DNA from: Coriobacteriales bacterium
GTDB taxonomy: Bacteria; Actinomycetota; Coriobacteriia; Coriobacteriales; UBA8131
Assembly: GCA_031282085.1 (NCBI GenBank)
Contig: JAITEK010000049.1
Span: 1-30,158 of the forward strand
Direction of reading: 5' to 3'
Length of the DNA stretch: 30,158 nt
The first letter of the stretch is position 1; the number at the start of each line of letters is the position of its first letter. The notes below the pieces were generated by a model, which was not told the origin of the DNA, ran no database searches, and saw only the letters and a list, made by a program, of their open reading frames with translations. Shown here one piece after another: positions 8,364 to 15,456 of the stretch. The translations under genes were made by a program, and so were the position numbers.

Positions 8364-8744
8364 TCAGCGTTCATCGACAAGGTCGTCGCCTACGACAGCG
8401 TCGTCGGCATCTTCGGTGTCCTCAGCACCAGCGGTGTCAGCGGCATCATCGTCAGATACCTCGTCGTTCGTGTCCTCAACGCCCTGTGTGTCTTCAGCGC
8501 CCTCAACATCGCCCGCGTCATCAGCATCCTCAACATCGCTGTCGGCACTCGCCCGTGCCACCGCCTCAAGCTCCTCCACCGAGAAGTCCGTGCGGTCTAT
8601 CATCTCGGCACAGGTGCTTCCCAGGCGCAGGGCCTCCTCATACAGATCGAGGCTCTTTTCCAGGGATATGTCCTTGGCTCGCACTTGGGCGACTATCTCC
8701 TCAAGGCGCTCCCGTGCGCGTCCATATGAACTCTGATTATCCAT
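8364..8744 (-). CDS. xseB: Exodeoxyribonuclease VII small subunit with an acidic tail
   Basis: 126 residues. The first 60 or so (YGRARERLEEIVAQV, then SLEKSLDLYEEALRLG) are a typical XseB helical hairpin, the subunit that binds XseA to form exonuclease VII. A long Asp/Glu/Ala-rich tail (from about residue 72 to the end, with repeated AEDT, DADDA and GVEDT units) is added, while most XseB proteins stop near 70-80 residues. The ATG at 8744 lies 8 bases inside the end of nusB. The partner gene xseA, usually just upstream of xseB, is absent from this cluster. Confidence 0.85.
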   Translation of the reverse strand: MDNQSSYGRARERLEEIVAQVRAKDISLEKSLDLYEEALRLGSTCAEMIDRTDFSVEELEAVARASADSDVEDADDAGDVEGAEDTQGVEDTNDEVSDDDAADTAGAEDTEDADDAVVGDDLVDER

Positions 8745-9279
8745 GTACGGCTCTTTTCTCTCGCTTCGACCGGGCCTTCCTGCTCCCGGCGCCCTCACTT
8801 CCGCAGGCGTCATCACCCTCGCGGATCCGCTCCCCCAGATGGCTGGCGATCCGGCCGAGCACCCCGTTGACGAAACGCGAGGACTCGTCCTCCCCACCAA
8901 AGCTCTTTGCCAGCTCAACCGCCTCGTTGATGGAGACGCTGTAGGGGATGTCGTCCACGTACAGCATCTCAAAAGTCGCCAAACGCAGTATGCTCCGGTC
9001 GACGAGCGGCATGCGCTCAAGCGACCAATTCTCGGAGGTATGAGCGATAAGCTCGTCTATCTCCGGCGTATGGGCGCTCACGCCCCGCAGCAAAAGCCGC
9101 GTGAAATCGCAGGGGATCCCTACCTCGTCGATGTAGCGGCCCTCATCGAGCACGCTCTCGGGGTCGCAACCGCAAATCTCACACTGGAAGAGTATCTGGA
9201 GGGCCTTCCTGCGCGCCGCGGAACGCAACTGGTGCTGGGAAGACTGGGGGCTTTGTTGACGAGAGACCGGCATACGCAT
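8737..9279 (-). CDS. nusB: Transcription antitermination factor NusB
   Basis: About 180 residues. The core matches NusB: RRKALQILFQCEI at the front, then LIAHTSENWSLERMPLVDRS, ILRLATFEMLY and SINEAVELAKSFGGEDESSRFVNGVLGRI. NusB binds boxA RNA with NusE (S10) and supports rRNA antitermination. There is a short Gln/Ser-rich N-terminal extension and a basic C-terminal tail (SRKARSKREKRAVHG). Two in-frame ATGs, 9279 and 9273, sit next to a GGAG in the end of the preceding gene; the choice is uncertain. It overlaps xseB by 8 bases and follows the Asp23 gene by one base. Confidence 0.93.
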   Translation of the reverse strand: MRMPVSRQQSPQSSQHQLRSAARRKALQILFQCEICGCDPESVLDEGRYIDEVGIPCDFTRLLLRGVSAHTPEIDELIAHTSENWSLERMPLVDRSILRLATFEMLYVDDIPYSVSINEAVELAKSFGGEDESSRFVNGVLGRIASHLGERIREGDDACGSEGAGSRKARSKREKRAVHG

Positions 9280-9280
9280 G

Positions 9281-9634
9281 CTACTCCGGGAACTGGACGC
9301 CATCGACATACACATCGACCGAGGCCGCGTCGATACCGACCTGGCCAGAGAGCGTGTCCGCCACCGCGAGCCGTATCTTGTCGGCAACCTCCTGCAGGCG
9401 ATAGCCATAGAAGACGTGCACGTGAACGGCTACGATGATCTGCTCGTCATCGTCGGCCATGATGAGGATGCCCTGGGCGGGATGCTTCCTGCCCAGTGCG
9501 GAGATAACGCCACGAGAAAGCCGCGGAGCGCAAACCCGCGCAACGCCGTCGACCTGAGCAACCGCCAGCGAGACGATAGTCTCGATGACTCCCGGCGCAA
9601 TGGTCAGCCCCTCGTCCATGAGTTTTTCATCCAT
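9281..9634 (-). CDS. Asp23/Gls24 family envelope stress protein (DUF322)
   Basis: 117 residues from the ATG at 9634 (MDEKLMDEGLTIAPGVIETI), which is preceded by AAAGGACAGG at good spacing. A longer form from 9661 would overlap the accC stop but lacks a site. The IAPGVIETIVSLAVAQVDGV opening and the VHVFYGYRLQEVADKIRLAV segment are typical of the Asp23 family (Bacillus YqhY). The accC-yqhY-nusB order is conserved in Firmicutes, where YqhY has been linked to control of acetyl-CoA carboxylase. A role next to a biotin carboxylase here fits, but is inference. Confidence 0.88.
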   Translation of the reverse strand: MDEKLMDEGLTIAPGVIETIVSLAVAQVDGVARVCAPRLSRGVISALGRKHPAQGILIMADDDEQIIVAVHVHVFYGYRLQEVADKIRLAVADTLSGQVGIDAASVDVYVDGVQFPE

Positions 9635-9657
9635 ATGCCTGTCCTTTCCCGATCCTG

Positions 9658-11052
9658 TCATCCAAGGGCGCCAGGCGTGGCCCCCGCAGATGACGCGCCT
9701 GCCAACAGCACGTCCTCATGCGTGGGGAGATAGTCGGTGCGAACATCTCCCGCGATAAAATCCTTCTCATCGAGCACAACGCGATGGAAGGGGATGGTTG
9801 TCTTGATGCCCTCGATCGCGATCTCATCGAGCGCACGCCTGCCGCGCGCGATAGCCTCCTCGCGCGTCGCGCCCCAGACGATGAGCTTGGCGATGAGCGA
9901 GTCGTAGCTCGGCGGCACCGTGTAACCGGCAAAGACATGCGTATCGATGCGCACGCCCGGCCCACCCGGCAAGGTGAGCGTTTTTATCGTCCCCGGATTC
10001 GGCCAGAAGCTGTTGAAGGGATCCTCCGCGTTGATGCGGAACTCAATGGCGTGGCCCTGGGGCGTAAGCGGCACGCGCTCCAGGAAGCTGATGGGCTCGC
10101 CCGCGGCGATGCGCAACTGCTCCTTGATGAGATCGGTACCCGTGATGGCCTCGGTGACGGGATGCTCCACCTGGATGCGCGTGTTCATCTCCATGAAGTA
10201 GAAATCGCCGCGCTCGTCGAGCAGGAACTCAACGGTGCCTGCTCCTCGGTAGGAGACCTCGCGCACAGCCGCCAGCGCGGCTGCTCCCATGCGCTCGCGC
10301 AACTCGGGGCTTACGGCGGGCGAAGGCGCCTCCTCCAGCAGCTTTTGGTGACGGCGCTGGATGGAGCAGTCGCGCTCGCAGAGGTGCAGGGCGTTGCCCT
10401 GCGTGTCCGCAAGCACCTGTATCTCGATGTGTCGAGGACGCAGGAGGTATTTCTCGAGGTAGACCTCGTCGTTTGCGAACGCGGCAGCCGCTTCGGTGCG
10501 CGCCGCGACAAAGGCGGCCTCTATCTGCTCGGGGTTCTCGACCACGCGCATGCCCTTGCCGCCGCCCCCGGCGCTCGCCTTGATGAGCACAGGGTAACCC
10601 ACTTCCTCGGCAAACCGTGCCGCCTCGGCGACCGTAGTGACCGGCCCGTCCGAACCGGGTACTGTGGGCACACCGATGCGTTTCATGGTCTCGCGCGCGA
10701 TGTTCTTGTCCCCCATCATCTCAATGGCCTCGGGCGTCGGCCCGATGAAGACAAGGTCGTGCTCCGCACAGGCCCGGGCAAAGGTCACGTTCTCCGCGAG
10801 GAAGCCGTAGCCCGGATGCACGGCCTCGGCGCCGCGGGACTTCGCCGAGCCGATGATGGCGGGTATCGAGAGGTAGGACTGAGCAGCGGGCGTTGGCCCG
10901 ATGCAGACGCTCTCGTCGGCAAGACGCACCGCAAGCGTGTCCTTATCCGCGTCCGAATAGACGACGACGCTCTTGATGCCCAGTTCCCGCAATGCCCGCA
11001 CGATACGTACGGCAACTTCTCCCCTGTTGGCAACCAACACCTTGCTGAACAT
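9658..11052 (-). CDS. accC: Biotin carboxylase (AccC / PycA type)
   Basis: A 464-residue ATP-grasp enzyme that carboxylates biotin on a carrier protein using bicarbonate and ATP. It opens with the family signature VLVANRGEVAVRIVRALRE, has the ATP-binding glycine loop (KASAGGGGKGMR) and the catalytic FMEMNTRIQVEHPVTEAITG segment. The start is nine bases after the stop of the carboxyltransferase/biotin-carrier fusion, so the two are cotranscribed. Together they would make a complete two-subunit biotin enzyme. Whether it serves pyruvate carboxylation, acetyl-CoA carboxylation or both depends on partners elsewhere. Confidence 0.94.
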   Translation of the reverse strand: MFSKVLVANRGEVAVRIVRALRELGIKSVVVYSDADKDTLAVRLADESVCIGPTPAAQSYLSIPAIIGSAKSRGAEAVHPGYGFLAENVTFARACAEHDLVFIGPTPEAIEMMGDKNIARETMKRIGVPTVPGSDGPVTTVAEAARFAEEVGYPVLIKASAGGGGKGMRVVENPEQIEAAFVAARTEAAAAFANDEVYLEKYLLRPRHIEIQVLADTQGNALHLCERDCSIQRRHQKLLEEAPSPAVSPELRERMGAAALAAVREVSYRGAGTVEFLLDERGDFYFMEMNTRIQVEHPVTEAITGTDLIKEQLRIAAGEPISFLERVPLTPQGHAIEFRINAEDPFNSFWPNPGTIKTLTLPGGPGVRIDTHVFAGYTVPPSYDSLIAKLIVWGATREEAIARGRRALDEIAIEGIKTTIPFHRVVLDEKDFIAGDVRTDYLPTHEDVLLAGASSAGATPGALG

Positions 11053-11061
11053 GATAGGTCC

Positions 11062-11523
11062 CTAATCCAAGGTCGGTTCGAGATAGAACAGCACCGTGCC
11101 GTACTCAACCGGCAGGGCGTTCTCTACGCAGACCTCGCGGATGGTGCCCATCTGCTCGGCAGCTATCTCGTTCATGAGCTTCATCGCCTCAACGATGCAC
11201 AGCGACTGCCCGGCGAGTACCTCATCGCCTACCTTCACAAAGGGAGGCGCGTCAGGAGCAGGCGCCGCGTAGAAGGTGCCCACCATCGGCGATATGACGG
11301 GTACCCAGGTGCCCGGACGAGCCGCCTCGTCAACAGCGGCGCTTTCCGCTGGTGAGGGGTTCGCCGCGGCTGCGGCTGCGGTCGGTGCGGCTGCGGCGAC
11401 GACCTCGCCAGGCTGCCCCGCCGCGCGGATGACGATCTTTATCCCCGCCTCCTCAACAGTGACCTCGCCGACGCTGGATTCCTCAACGACTCGAATCAGT
11501 TCCTTGATCTGGTTAATGTCCAC
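11062..11523 (-). CDS. accB: Possible nested free biotin carboxyl carrier protein (internal start)
   Basis: Inside the fusion gene, in the same frame, a strong ribosome binding site AAAGGAGG sits eight bases before a GTG at 11523. The resulting 153-residue product begins VDINQIKELIRVVEESSVGE, exactly where free-standing AccB proteins begin, and ends with the biotinyl domain. In Firmicutes the neighbouring order is efp-accB-accC-asp23, so accB is the expected gene in this slot. Either the site is a fossil of a separate accB joined to the upstream gene, or it still makes a free carrier for a fatty-acid type acetyl-CoA carboxylase. Sequence alone cannot decide. Confidence 0.45.
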   Translation of the reverse strand: MDINQIKELIRVVEESSVGEVTVEEAGIKIVIRAAGQPGEVVAAAAPTAAAAAANPSPAESAAVDEAARPGTWVPVISPMVGTFYAAPAPDAPPFVKVGDEVLAGQSLCIVEAMKLMNEIAAEQMGTIREVCVENALPVEYGTVLFYLEPTLD

Positions 11524-12918
11524 GTTCTCTGCCTCCTTTGTGTTAGAAGATTCCTCCGCGAGGAGGAATGCAGTCTTTTCTGAGGTACGATGCTTGGAGA
11601 GATACGTACGCGCCTCGTTGGGGAACAATGCCCACATCAGCACATCCTCCTCGCTGCGCGCGAGTTCCCCCGCCTCTTTCGCAACTTCCTCATAGGTTGT
11701 CGTCACCAGCGAACTCGGCGGCGTTTCCGCGTCGAGTGGCGTGGCGTCGTCTAAGACCTTCTTTACGATCTCCTTGTCGAGCGGCCCGGGCGCCTTGCCG
11801 TAATAGCCGCCGATGTAGTCCTTCATCTCGCTGGAGACGACACTCCAGCGTTTGCCCGTAAGTACATTGAGCACCGCCTGCGTACCGACGATCTGCGACA
11901 GCGGCGTAACGAGCGGCGGATAGCCGACCTCGGCGCGCACGCGGGGTATCTCTTCCATAACGTCGGGCAGCCGGTCGGACGCCTTTTGTATCTCGAGCTG
12001 ACTGACGAGGTTACTCATCATACCACCTGGTACCTGATGACTGTAGACCTGCATATGGATAAGTGAGCTTACGCCGCGTTTGAAGTGCTCGCGCTCCCGG
12101 ACGCCCTCCCAATACTGCGCGATCTCAAAGAGCAGGTCGAGGTCCAGGCCCGTGTCGTAACCGCTTTCCTTGAGTGCGGCGACGATCATCTCAACGGCCG
12201 GCTGCGAGTTGCCAAAGGCAAGCGGCGCCGACGCCGTGTCCACGATGGCGGCGCCAGCCTCGGCTGCCTTGAGGTAATTGGCCGGGGCCATACCGCCGAC
12301 GTAATGGCAATGCACGTGAACCGGCAGCCCGATCTGCTCCCGGAAGGCCCTCACCAATCGCTCCGTGCGATACGGGGTAAGCATGCCGGCCATGTCCTTG
12401 ATGCAGATGGAATTCGCGCCCAGTTCCTTGAGCAGCATGCCGTACTCGATGAAGCTGTCGAGCGTGTGGACGGGGCTCATCGTGTAGGAGATGGCGCCCT
12501 CAAAGTGCGCACCGGCCTCGGCGATGGCCTCGGCGCAGTCCTTGACGTTGCGGATGTCATTGAGCGCGTCGAACACGCGGAACACGTCGATGCCGTTGCG
12601 GTGTGACGCCTTGATGAATCGGTTGACGATCTCGCGGGAATAGTGATGATAGCCCACAAGGTTCTGCCCGCGCACCAGCATGGCGAGCGGCGTCTTGGGG
12701 CAATGCTTCTTGATGGCGCGCAGGCGTTCCCAGGGGTTCTCGTCCAAGAACCGCAGGCAGGTATCAAAGGTCGCGCCGCCCCACGCCTCAATAGCCCAAT
12801 AGCCGACCTTGTCCATCTTAGGAAGGATGGGAAGCATATCGCCGATCTGCATCCGCGTCGCCCATAACGATTGATGCGCGTCGCGGATGGTCGTGTCCAT
12901 GATATGAAGGGTCCTCAT
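11062..12918 (-). CDS. Pyruvate/oxaloacetate carboxyltransferase fused to a biotin carrier (OadA-AccB)
   Basis: 618 residues. Residues 1 to about 450 are a carboxyltransferase domain of the OadA / pyruvate carboxylase B / transcarboxylase 5S family (IMDTTIRDAHQSLWATRMQ, FRVFDALNDIRN, SICIKDMAGMLTPYR, metal-site HVHCHYVGG). From residue 466 a complete AccB-like protein follows: the helical start VDINQIKELIRVVEESSVGE, an Ala/Pro-rich linker (about 502-535) and a biotinyl domain with VEAMKLMNEI (biotin lysine K580). With AccC downstream this suffices for a pyruvate carboxylase. No OadB sodium pump is present, so a sodium-pumping decarboxylase is less likely. A GAGGTG site precedes the ATG. Confidence 0.9.
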   Translation of the reverse strand: MRTLHIMDTTIRDAHQSLWATRMQIGDMLPILPKMDKVGYWAIEAWGGATFDTCLRFLDENPWERLRAIKKHCPKTPLAMLVRGQNLVGYHHYSREIVNRFIKASHRNGIDVFRVFDALNDIRNVKDCAEAIAEAGAHFEGAISYTMSPVHTLDSFIEYGMLLKELGANSICIKDMAGMLTPYRTERLVRAFREQIGLPVHVHCHYVGGMAPANYLKAAEAGAAIVDTASAPLAFGNSQPAVEMIVAALKESGYDTGLDLDLLFEIAQYWEGVREREHFKRGVSSLIHMQVYSHQVPGGMMSNLVSQLEIQKASDRLPDVMEEIPRVRAEVGYPPLVTPLSQIVGTQAVLNVLTGKRWSVVSSEMKDYIGGYYGKAPGPLDKEIVKKVLDDATPLDAETPPSSLVTTTYEEVAKEAGELARSEEDVLMWALFPNEARTYLSKHRTSEKTAFLLAEESSNTKEAENVDINQIKELIRVVEESSVGEVTVEEAGIKIVIRAAGQPGEVVAAAAPTAAAAAANPSPAESAAVDEAARPGTWVPVISPMVGTFYAAPAPDAPPFVKVGDEVLAGQSLCIVEAMKLMNEIAAEQMGTIREVCVENALPVEYGTVLFYLEPTLD

Positions 12919-12942
12919 CGCAACACCTCATTTCCAATTTTC

Positions 12943-12975
12943 AAAAAATACGAACAAGCTCTGTCTGAGCAGAGC
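12943..12975 (-). promoter_or_regulatory. Leader hairpin plus U-tract before the carboxyltransferase gene
   Basis: On the minus strand GCTCTG-CTCAGA-CAGAGC (12975-12958) forms a 6-bp hairpin. After nine bases comes a run of six T (12948-12943), 24 bases before the start codon. It resembles an attenuator or a weak intrinsic terminator, but the gap between stem and T-run is longer than usual. Confidence 0.3.
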
Positions 12976-13005
12976 CAGCGACAGTTGAATAAAAGCTATC
13001 CCATC

Positions 13006-13011
13006 AGTATA
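13006..13011 (-). promoter_or_regulatory. Probable -10 box for the carboxyltransferase-accC operon
   Basis: TATACT on the minus strand, about 90 bases upstream of the carboxyltransferase ATG and inside the 168-base gap after efp. No convincing -35 is seen at the right distance. Confidence 0.4.
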
Positions 13012-13047
13012 TCGGAATCCACGCCTTTAAGATAAGCTCAGCCGTTA

Positions 13048-13086
13048 GCCGTTCATCAACGGCCTTTGCGGCCTTTACGGCCTCTC
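13048..13086 (-). terminator. Possible terminator region after efp
   Basis: Directly after the efp stop codon there is a threefold imperfect 9-base repeat (GGCCTTTGC-type on the plus strand, 13061-13086), then a hairpin GCCGTT-GATG-AACGGC on the minus strand (13063-13048). No clear U-tract follows, so intrinsic termination is doubtful. Confidence 0.3.
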
Positions 13087-13647
13087 TCAGACGCGGGTGA
13101 TATAGCGCGCGTCGCGGCTGTCTATCTTGAGGATGTCGCCGTTGTTCACGAACATCGGCACCTGCACAACCGCCCCGGTCTCCAGTGTCGCCGGCTTTGT
13201 ACCGCCCTGGACGGTGTCGCCCTTAAAGCCCGGCTCCGTCTCGGTGACCTCCAGTTCCACGAACATCGGCGGCTCAACGCCGATGAGCTCCTCGCCCGCG
13301 TATTGCAAAGTCGCAACGTCGTTCTCCTTGAGCCACTTGGCGGCGTCGGCCACCACGTCGGCGCTCAGAGCGATCTGCTCGTACGTCTCGTTGTCCATAA
13401 AGTTGAATTCTTCGCCATCGGAGTAGAGGAACTGCATCTCCTTTTGCTCCATGCGTATCTCATCGAACTTCTCGCCGGCACGGAAGGTGAGGTCGTTGAC
13501 GCGCCCCGTGCGGATGTCCCGTACCTTGGTGCGCACAAAAGCCCCGCCCTTACCAGGTTTGACGTGCTGAAACTCGATGATGAGGTAAGGCTTGCCATCT
13601 ATGAGGATGGCCTTGCCATTCTTAAAATCTGCGGTGGAAATCGCCAC
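13087..13647 (-). CDS. efp: Translation elongation factor P
   Basis: 186 residues from a GTG at 13647 (VAISTADFKNGKAILIDG), six bases after AAAGGA. The longer open frame upstream runs through the promoter and is not used. EF-P relieves ribosome stalling at polyproline. The KOW-like N-terminal domain carries the tip loop KPGKGGAFVRTK, in which the lysine is the usual site of modification; no modification enzyme gene is visible here. Two OB-type domains follow, with the conserved GVEPPMFVELEVTETEPGFKGDT and the C-terminal RDARYITRV. It sits between ispE and the carboxyltransferase with its own promoter. Confidence 0.96.
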   Translation of the reverse strand: MAISTADFKNGKAILIDGKPYLIIEFQHVKPGKGGAFVRTKVRDIRTGRVNDLTFRAGEKFDEIRMEQKEMQFLYSDGEEFNFMDNETYEQIALSADVVADAAKWLKENDVATLQYAGEELIGVEPPMFVELEVTETEPGFKGDTVQGGTKPATLETGAVVQVPMFVNNGDILKIDSRDARYITRV

Positions 13648-13701
13648 GGACGATCCTTTCTTATCTGCCTGCTCCTGTGTGCGGATACGATGTATCCCCC
13701 T

Positions 13702-13707
13702 ATTATA
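13702..13707 (-). promoter_or_regulatory. -10 box of the efp promoter
   Basis: A perfect TATAAT on the minus strand followed by AGGGGG, about 55 bases upstream of the efp GTG. The same TATAATAGGGG string occurs at the selC promoter. The -35 region does not match consensus. Confidence 0.6.
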
Positions 13708-13745
13708 GACGATAGTAGCATACCGCGCGGGGCACACGATGGCGT

Positions 13746-14636
13746 TCACAGCGTTGAGCAGGCGATGGACCAGTAGCCCTGTTGGGTGAAGTAGCGCGCG
13801 AGGCCGGCTGCCAGTGCGGTGCTTTCGCAGACACCGAAGATCGTCGATCCGCTGCCTGTGAGTTGGGCCGTGTAAACCCCCGGCTGGGCGGCAAGCTCTC
13901 CTATGATCTCTTCAAGCTCGGGCGCAAGTGAGCAGGCCGCACGGCTGAGGTTGTTGGCGAACTCCTGTGCAAGGAGCCACGGCGCGGCGCCCGGCGTGTC
14001 GAGCAGCGCGATGAGCCGTTCAAGGGGAGGCAGGGGCTGGGGGTCGGCGTCAAAAGCCTCGTAGGCCTTGCCGGTGGAGACGCCGACAGGAGGCTTTACC
14101 AGCACAAGGTCGAGAGCCGGCTGCGGCAGTCCGCGCACCAACTCACCACCGTTACCACCCATGAGCGCACAGCCTCCATATAAGAAGAACGGAACATCGG
14201 CCCCCACCAGGCGCGCCGCGTTGAGCACCTTCTCGCTGTGGCTCTTCAAACCCCATAATCCGGCGAGCATTTTAAGGGTCGCGGCCGCGTTTGAGGAACC
14301 GCCTGCAAGCCCGCCCTCGGAGGGAATGCGCTTCTCGACCATAACGTGGAGGTGCCCGCCCAGCTCGCGGTTGCAGCTCCCCTCAAGAGCCTGTACCGCC
14401 TGGTAGATGATGTTGTCCTCGGTGTGGAGGTTGAGCGGGGGGATGGCGGGGTCGCTCACGACCTCGATGGTGACGAGGCGCTCGCGCGTGCCGTCAAAGC
14501 AGAAGGTGAGCGTGTCGGCCAGGCTGATGGTGGTGAACACCGAGGTGAGCAGATGCCTGCCGGCAACGATCTGGGGCGTAACGCCGAGAAGGAGGTTGAG
14601 TTTTGCGGGGGATTTAAGCGTAACGGCGCGGCTCAT
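13746..14636 (-). CDS. ispE: 4-diphosphocytidyl-2-C-methyl-D-erythritol kinase
   Basis: A 296-residue GHMP kinase of the MEP pathway. The N-terminal motif LKSPAKLNLLLGV and the ATP loop PSEGGLAGGSSNAAATL are diagnostic, and the C-terminal TGSGSTIFGVCES segment fits. The ATG at 14636 is preceded by AAGGAG at five bases and overlaps the tadA stop (ATGA). dxs in the same cluster makes the pathway's first product. Confidence 0.95.
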   Translation of the reverse strand: MSRAVTLKSPAKLNLLLGVTPQIVAGRHLLTSVFTTISLADTLTFCFDGTRERLVTIEVVSDPAIPPLNLHTEDNIIYQAVQALEGSCNRELGGHLHVMVEKRIPSEGGLAGGSSNAAATLKMLAGLWGLKSHSEKVLNAARLVGADVPFFLYGGCALMGGNGGELVRGLPQPALDLVLVKPPVGVSTGKAYEAFDADPQPLPPLERLIALLDTPGAAPWLLAQEFANNLSRAACSLAPELEEIIGELAAQPGVYTAQLTGSGSTIFGVCESTALAAGLARYFTQQGYWSIACSTL

Positions 14637-15145
14637 GATTGCTCCTTGCCCGCGCGGAGCTGGGCGAAGAACCCACTCAGCAGCGTTGCGCATTCCTGCT
14701 CGCAAACACCGGCGCTCACCTCAAAGCGATGGTTGAGGCGTGCGTCGTTGTGCACTTCGTACAGGGTACCCAGCGCGCCGCCCTTGGGGTCTGTTGCACC
14801 GAAGACACAGCGGTCGATGCGCGCGAGCTGCATGAGCCCGGCGCACATGAGGCAGGGCTCGAGCGTGACGTAGACGGTACAGCCCGTCAGGCGCCAGCGG
14901 CCAAGTTTGCGCGACGCCTCGATGAGCGCCCGGAATTCCGCGTGGGCCGAGGGGTCCGCGTCTACCTCGCGACGGTTGTAGCCCGCCGCGACGACCTCCC
15001 CTTCGCAAACGACCACCGCACCGATAGGCACCTCGCCGATTGCGGCCGCAAGCCGCGCCTGCTCAATCGCAAGCCGCATAAAGGCGACGTCCGCCAGCGC
15101 CGAGGCGTCTTCTCCGCAAACCGTATGTCCCCACTGCTCCGCCAT
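14633..15145 (-). CDS. tadA: tRNA adenosine(34) deaminase
   Basis: About 170 residues. This zinc deaminase converts A34 to inosine in tRNA-Arg(ACG). The zinc and proton-shuttle motif HAEFRAL and the second zinc motif EPCLMCAGLM are intact, with the preceding AAAIGEVPIGAVVV strand. Two in-frame ATGs, 15151 and 15145, are close together. The AGAGG site is seven bases before the second and only one before the first, so I use 15145. It is the first gene of the minus-strand cluster, divergent from yedF. Confidence 0.92.
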   Translation of the reverse strand: MAEQWGHTVCGEDASALADVAFMRLAIEQARLAAAIGEVPIGAVVVCEGEVVAAGYNRREVDADPSAHAEFRALIEASRKLGRWRLTGCTVYVTLEPCLMCAGLMQLARIDRCVFGATDPKGGALGTLYEVHNDARLNHRFEVSAGVCEQECATLLSGFFAQLRAGKEQS

Positions 15146-15456
15146 GTTCATACCTCTATTGTAAAACAAGAGGGGCGGACAGGTTGTGACAGTGTGCCTT
15201 GAACCGCCAAATATCCCAGAACATTCGATGGCCCGGCCCAACATGCCCGGCCAACACACCCGGCTACACGGCGCGCCCCGCAAGCGCCAGGACCCTCACT
15301 CCATAAAAGGACGACGTTGACCGAGCGCTTCTGCCTTCTCCCCTCAGTTTGCCGCCTAAGACCCCTATAGTTGAGCCAATGCGCCACCCGGCCCCTGTTA
15401 TCGGGGAGCCCGGTTTGCAACCCACCTGAGAGGTGCGGCCTGGAAGGGAGCCCGAA
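15146..15456. other. Divergent intergenic region between tadA and yedF
   Basis: 311 bases with no credible gene. It should hold promoters for both directions. A TATAGT at 15366-15371 is a possible -10 for yedF, and TACAAT just before the tadA start is a possible -10 in the other direction; neither has a good -35. The yedF-proximal third contains three consecutive hairpins, listed separately. Confidence 0.6.
15388..15435 (+). promoter_or_regulatory. Structured leader of the yedF operon
   Basis: Three stems follow one another before the yedF ribosome binding site: CCGGCCCC (15388-15395) with GGGG (15403-15406) and CCGG (15410-15413); GGTT-TGC-AACC (15412-15422); and CACCT-GAG-AGGTG (15423-15435). 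The ribosome binding site AAGGGAG follows some 10 bases later. This may be a regulatory leader. I do not recognise a named riboswitch class. Confidence 0.4.

Noticed and set aside
9718..11355. 545-codon open frame on the plus strand opposite accC
   Set aside because: It is an antisense shadow of a well-supported biotin carboxylase. Long mirror frames are common in high-GC DNA, and its translation resembles no protein family.
11062..12918. Sodium-pumping oxaloacetate decarboxylase
   Set aside because: No OadB or OadG gene is adjacent, and a biotin carboxylase follows directly, which fits a carboxylase better.
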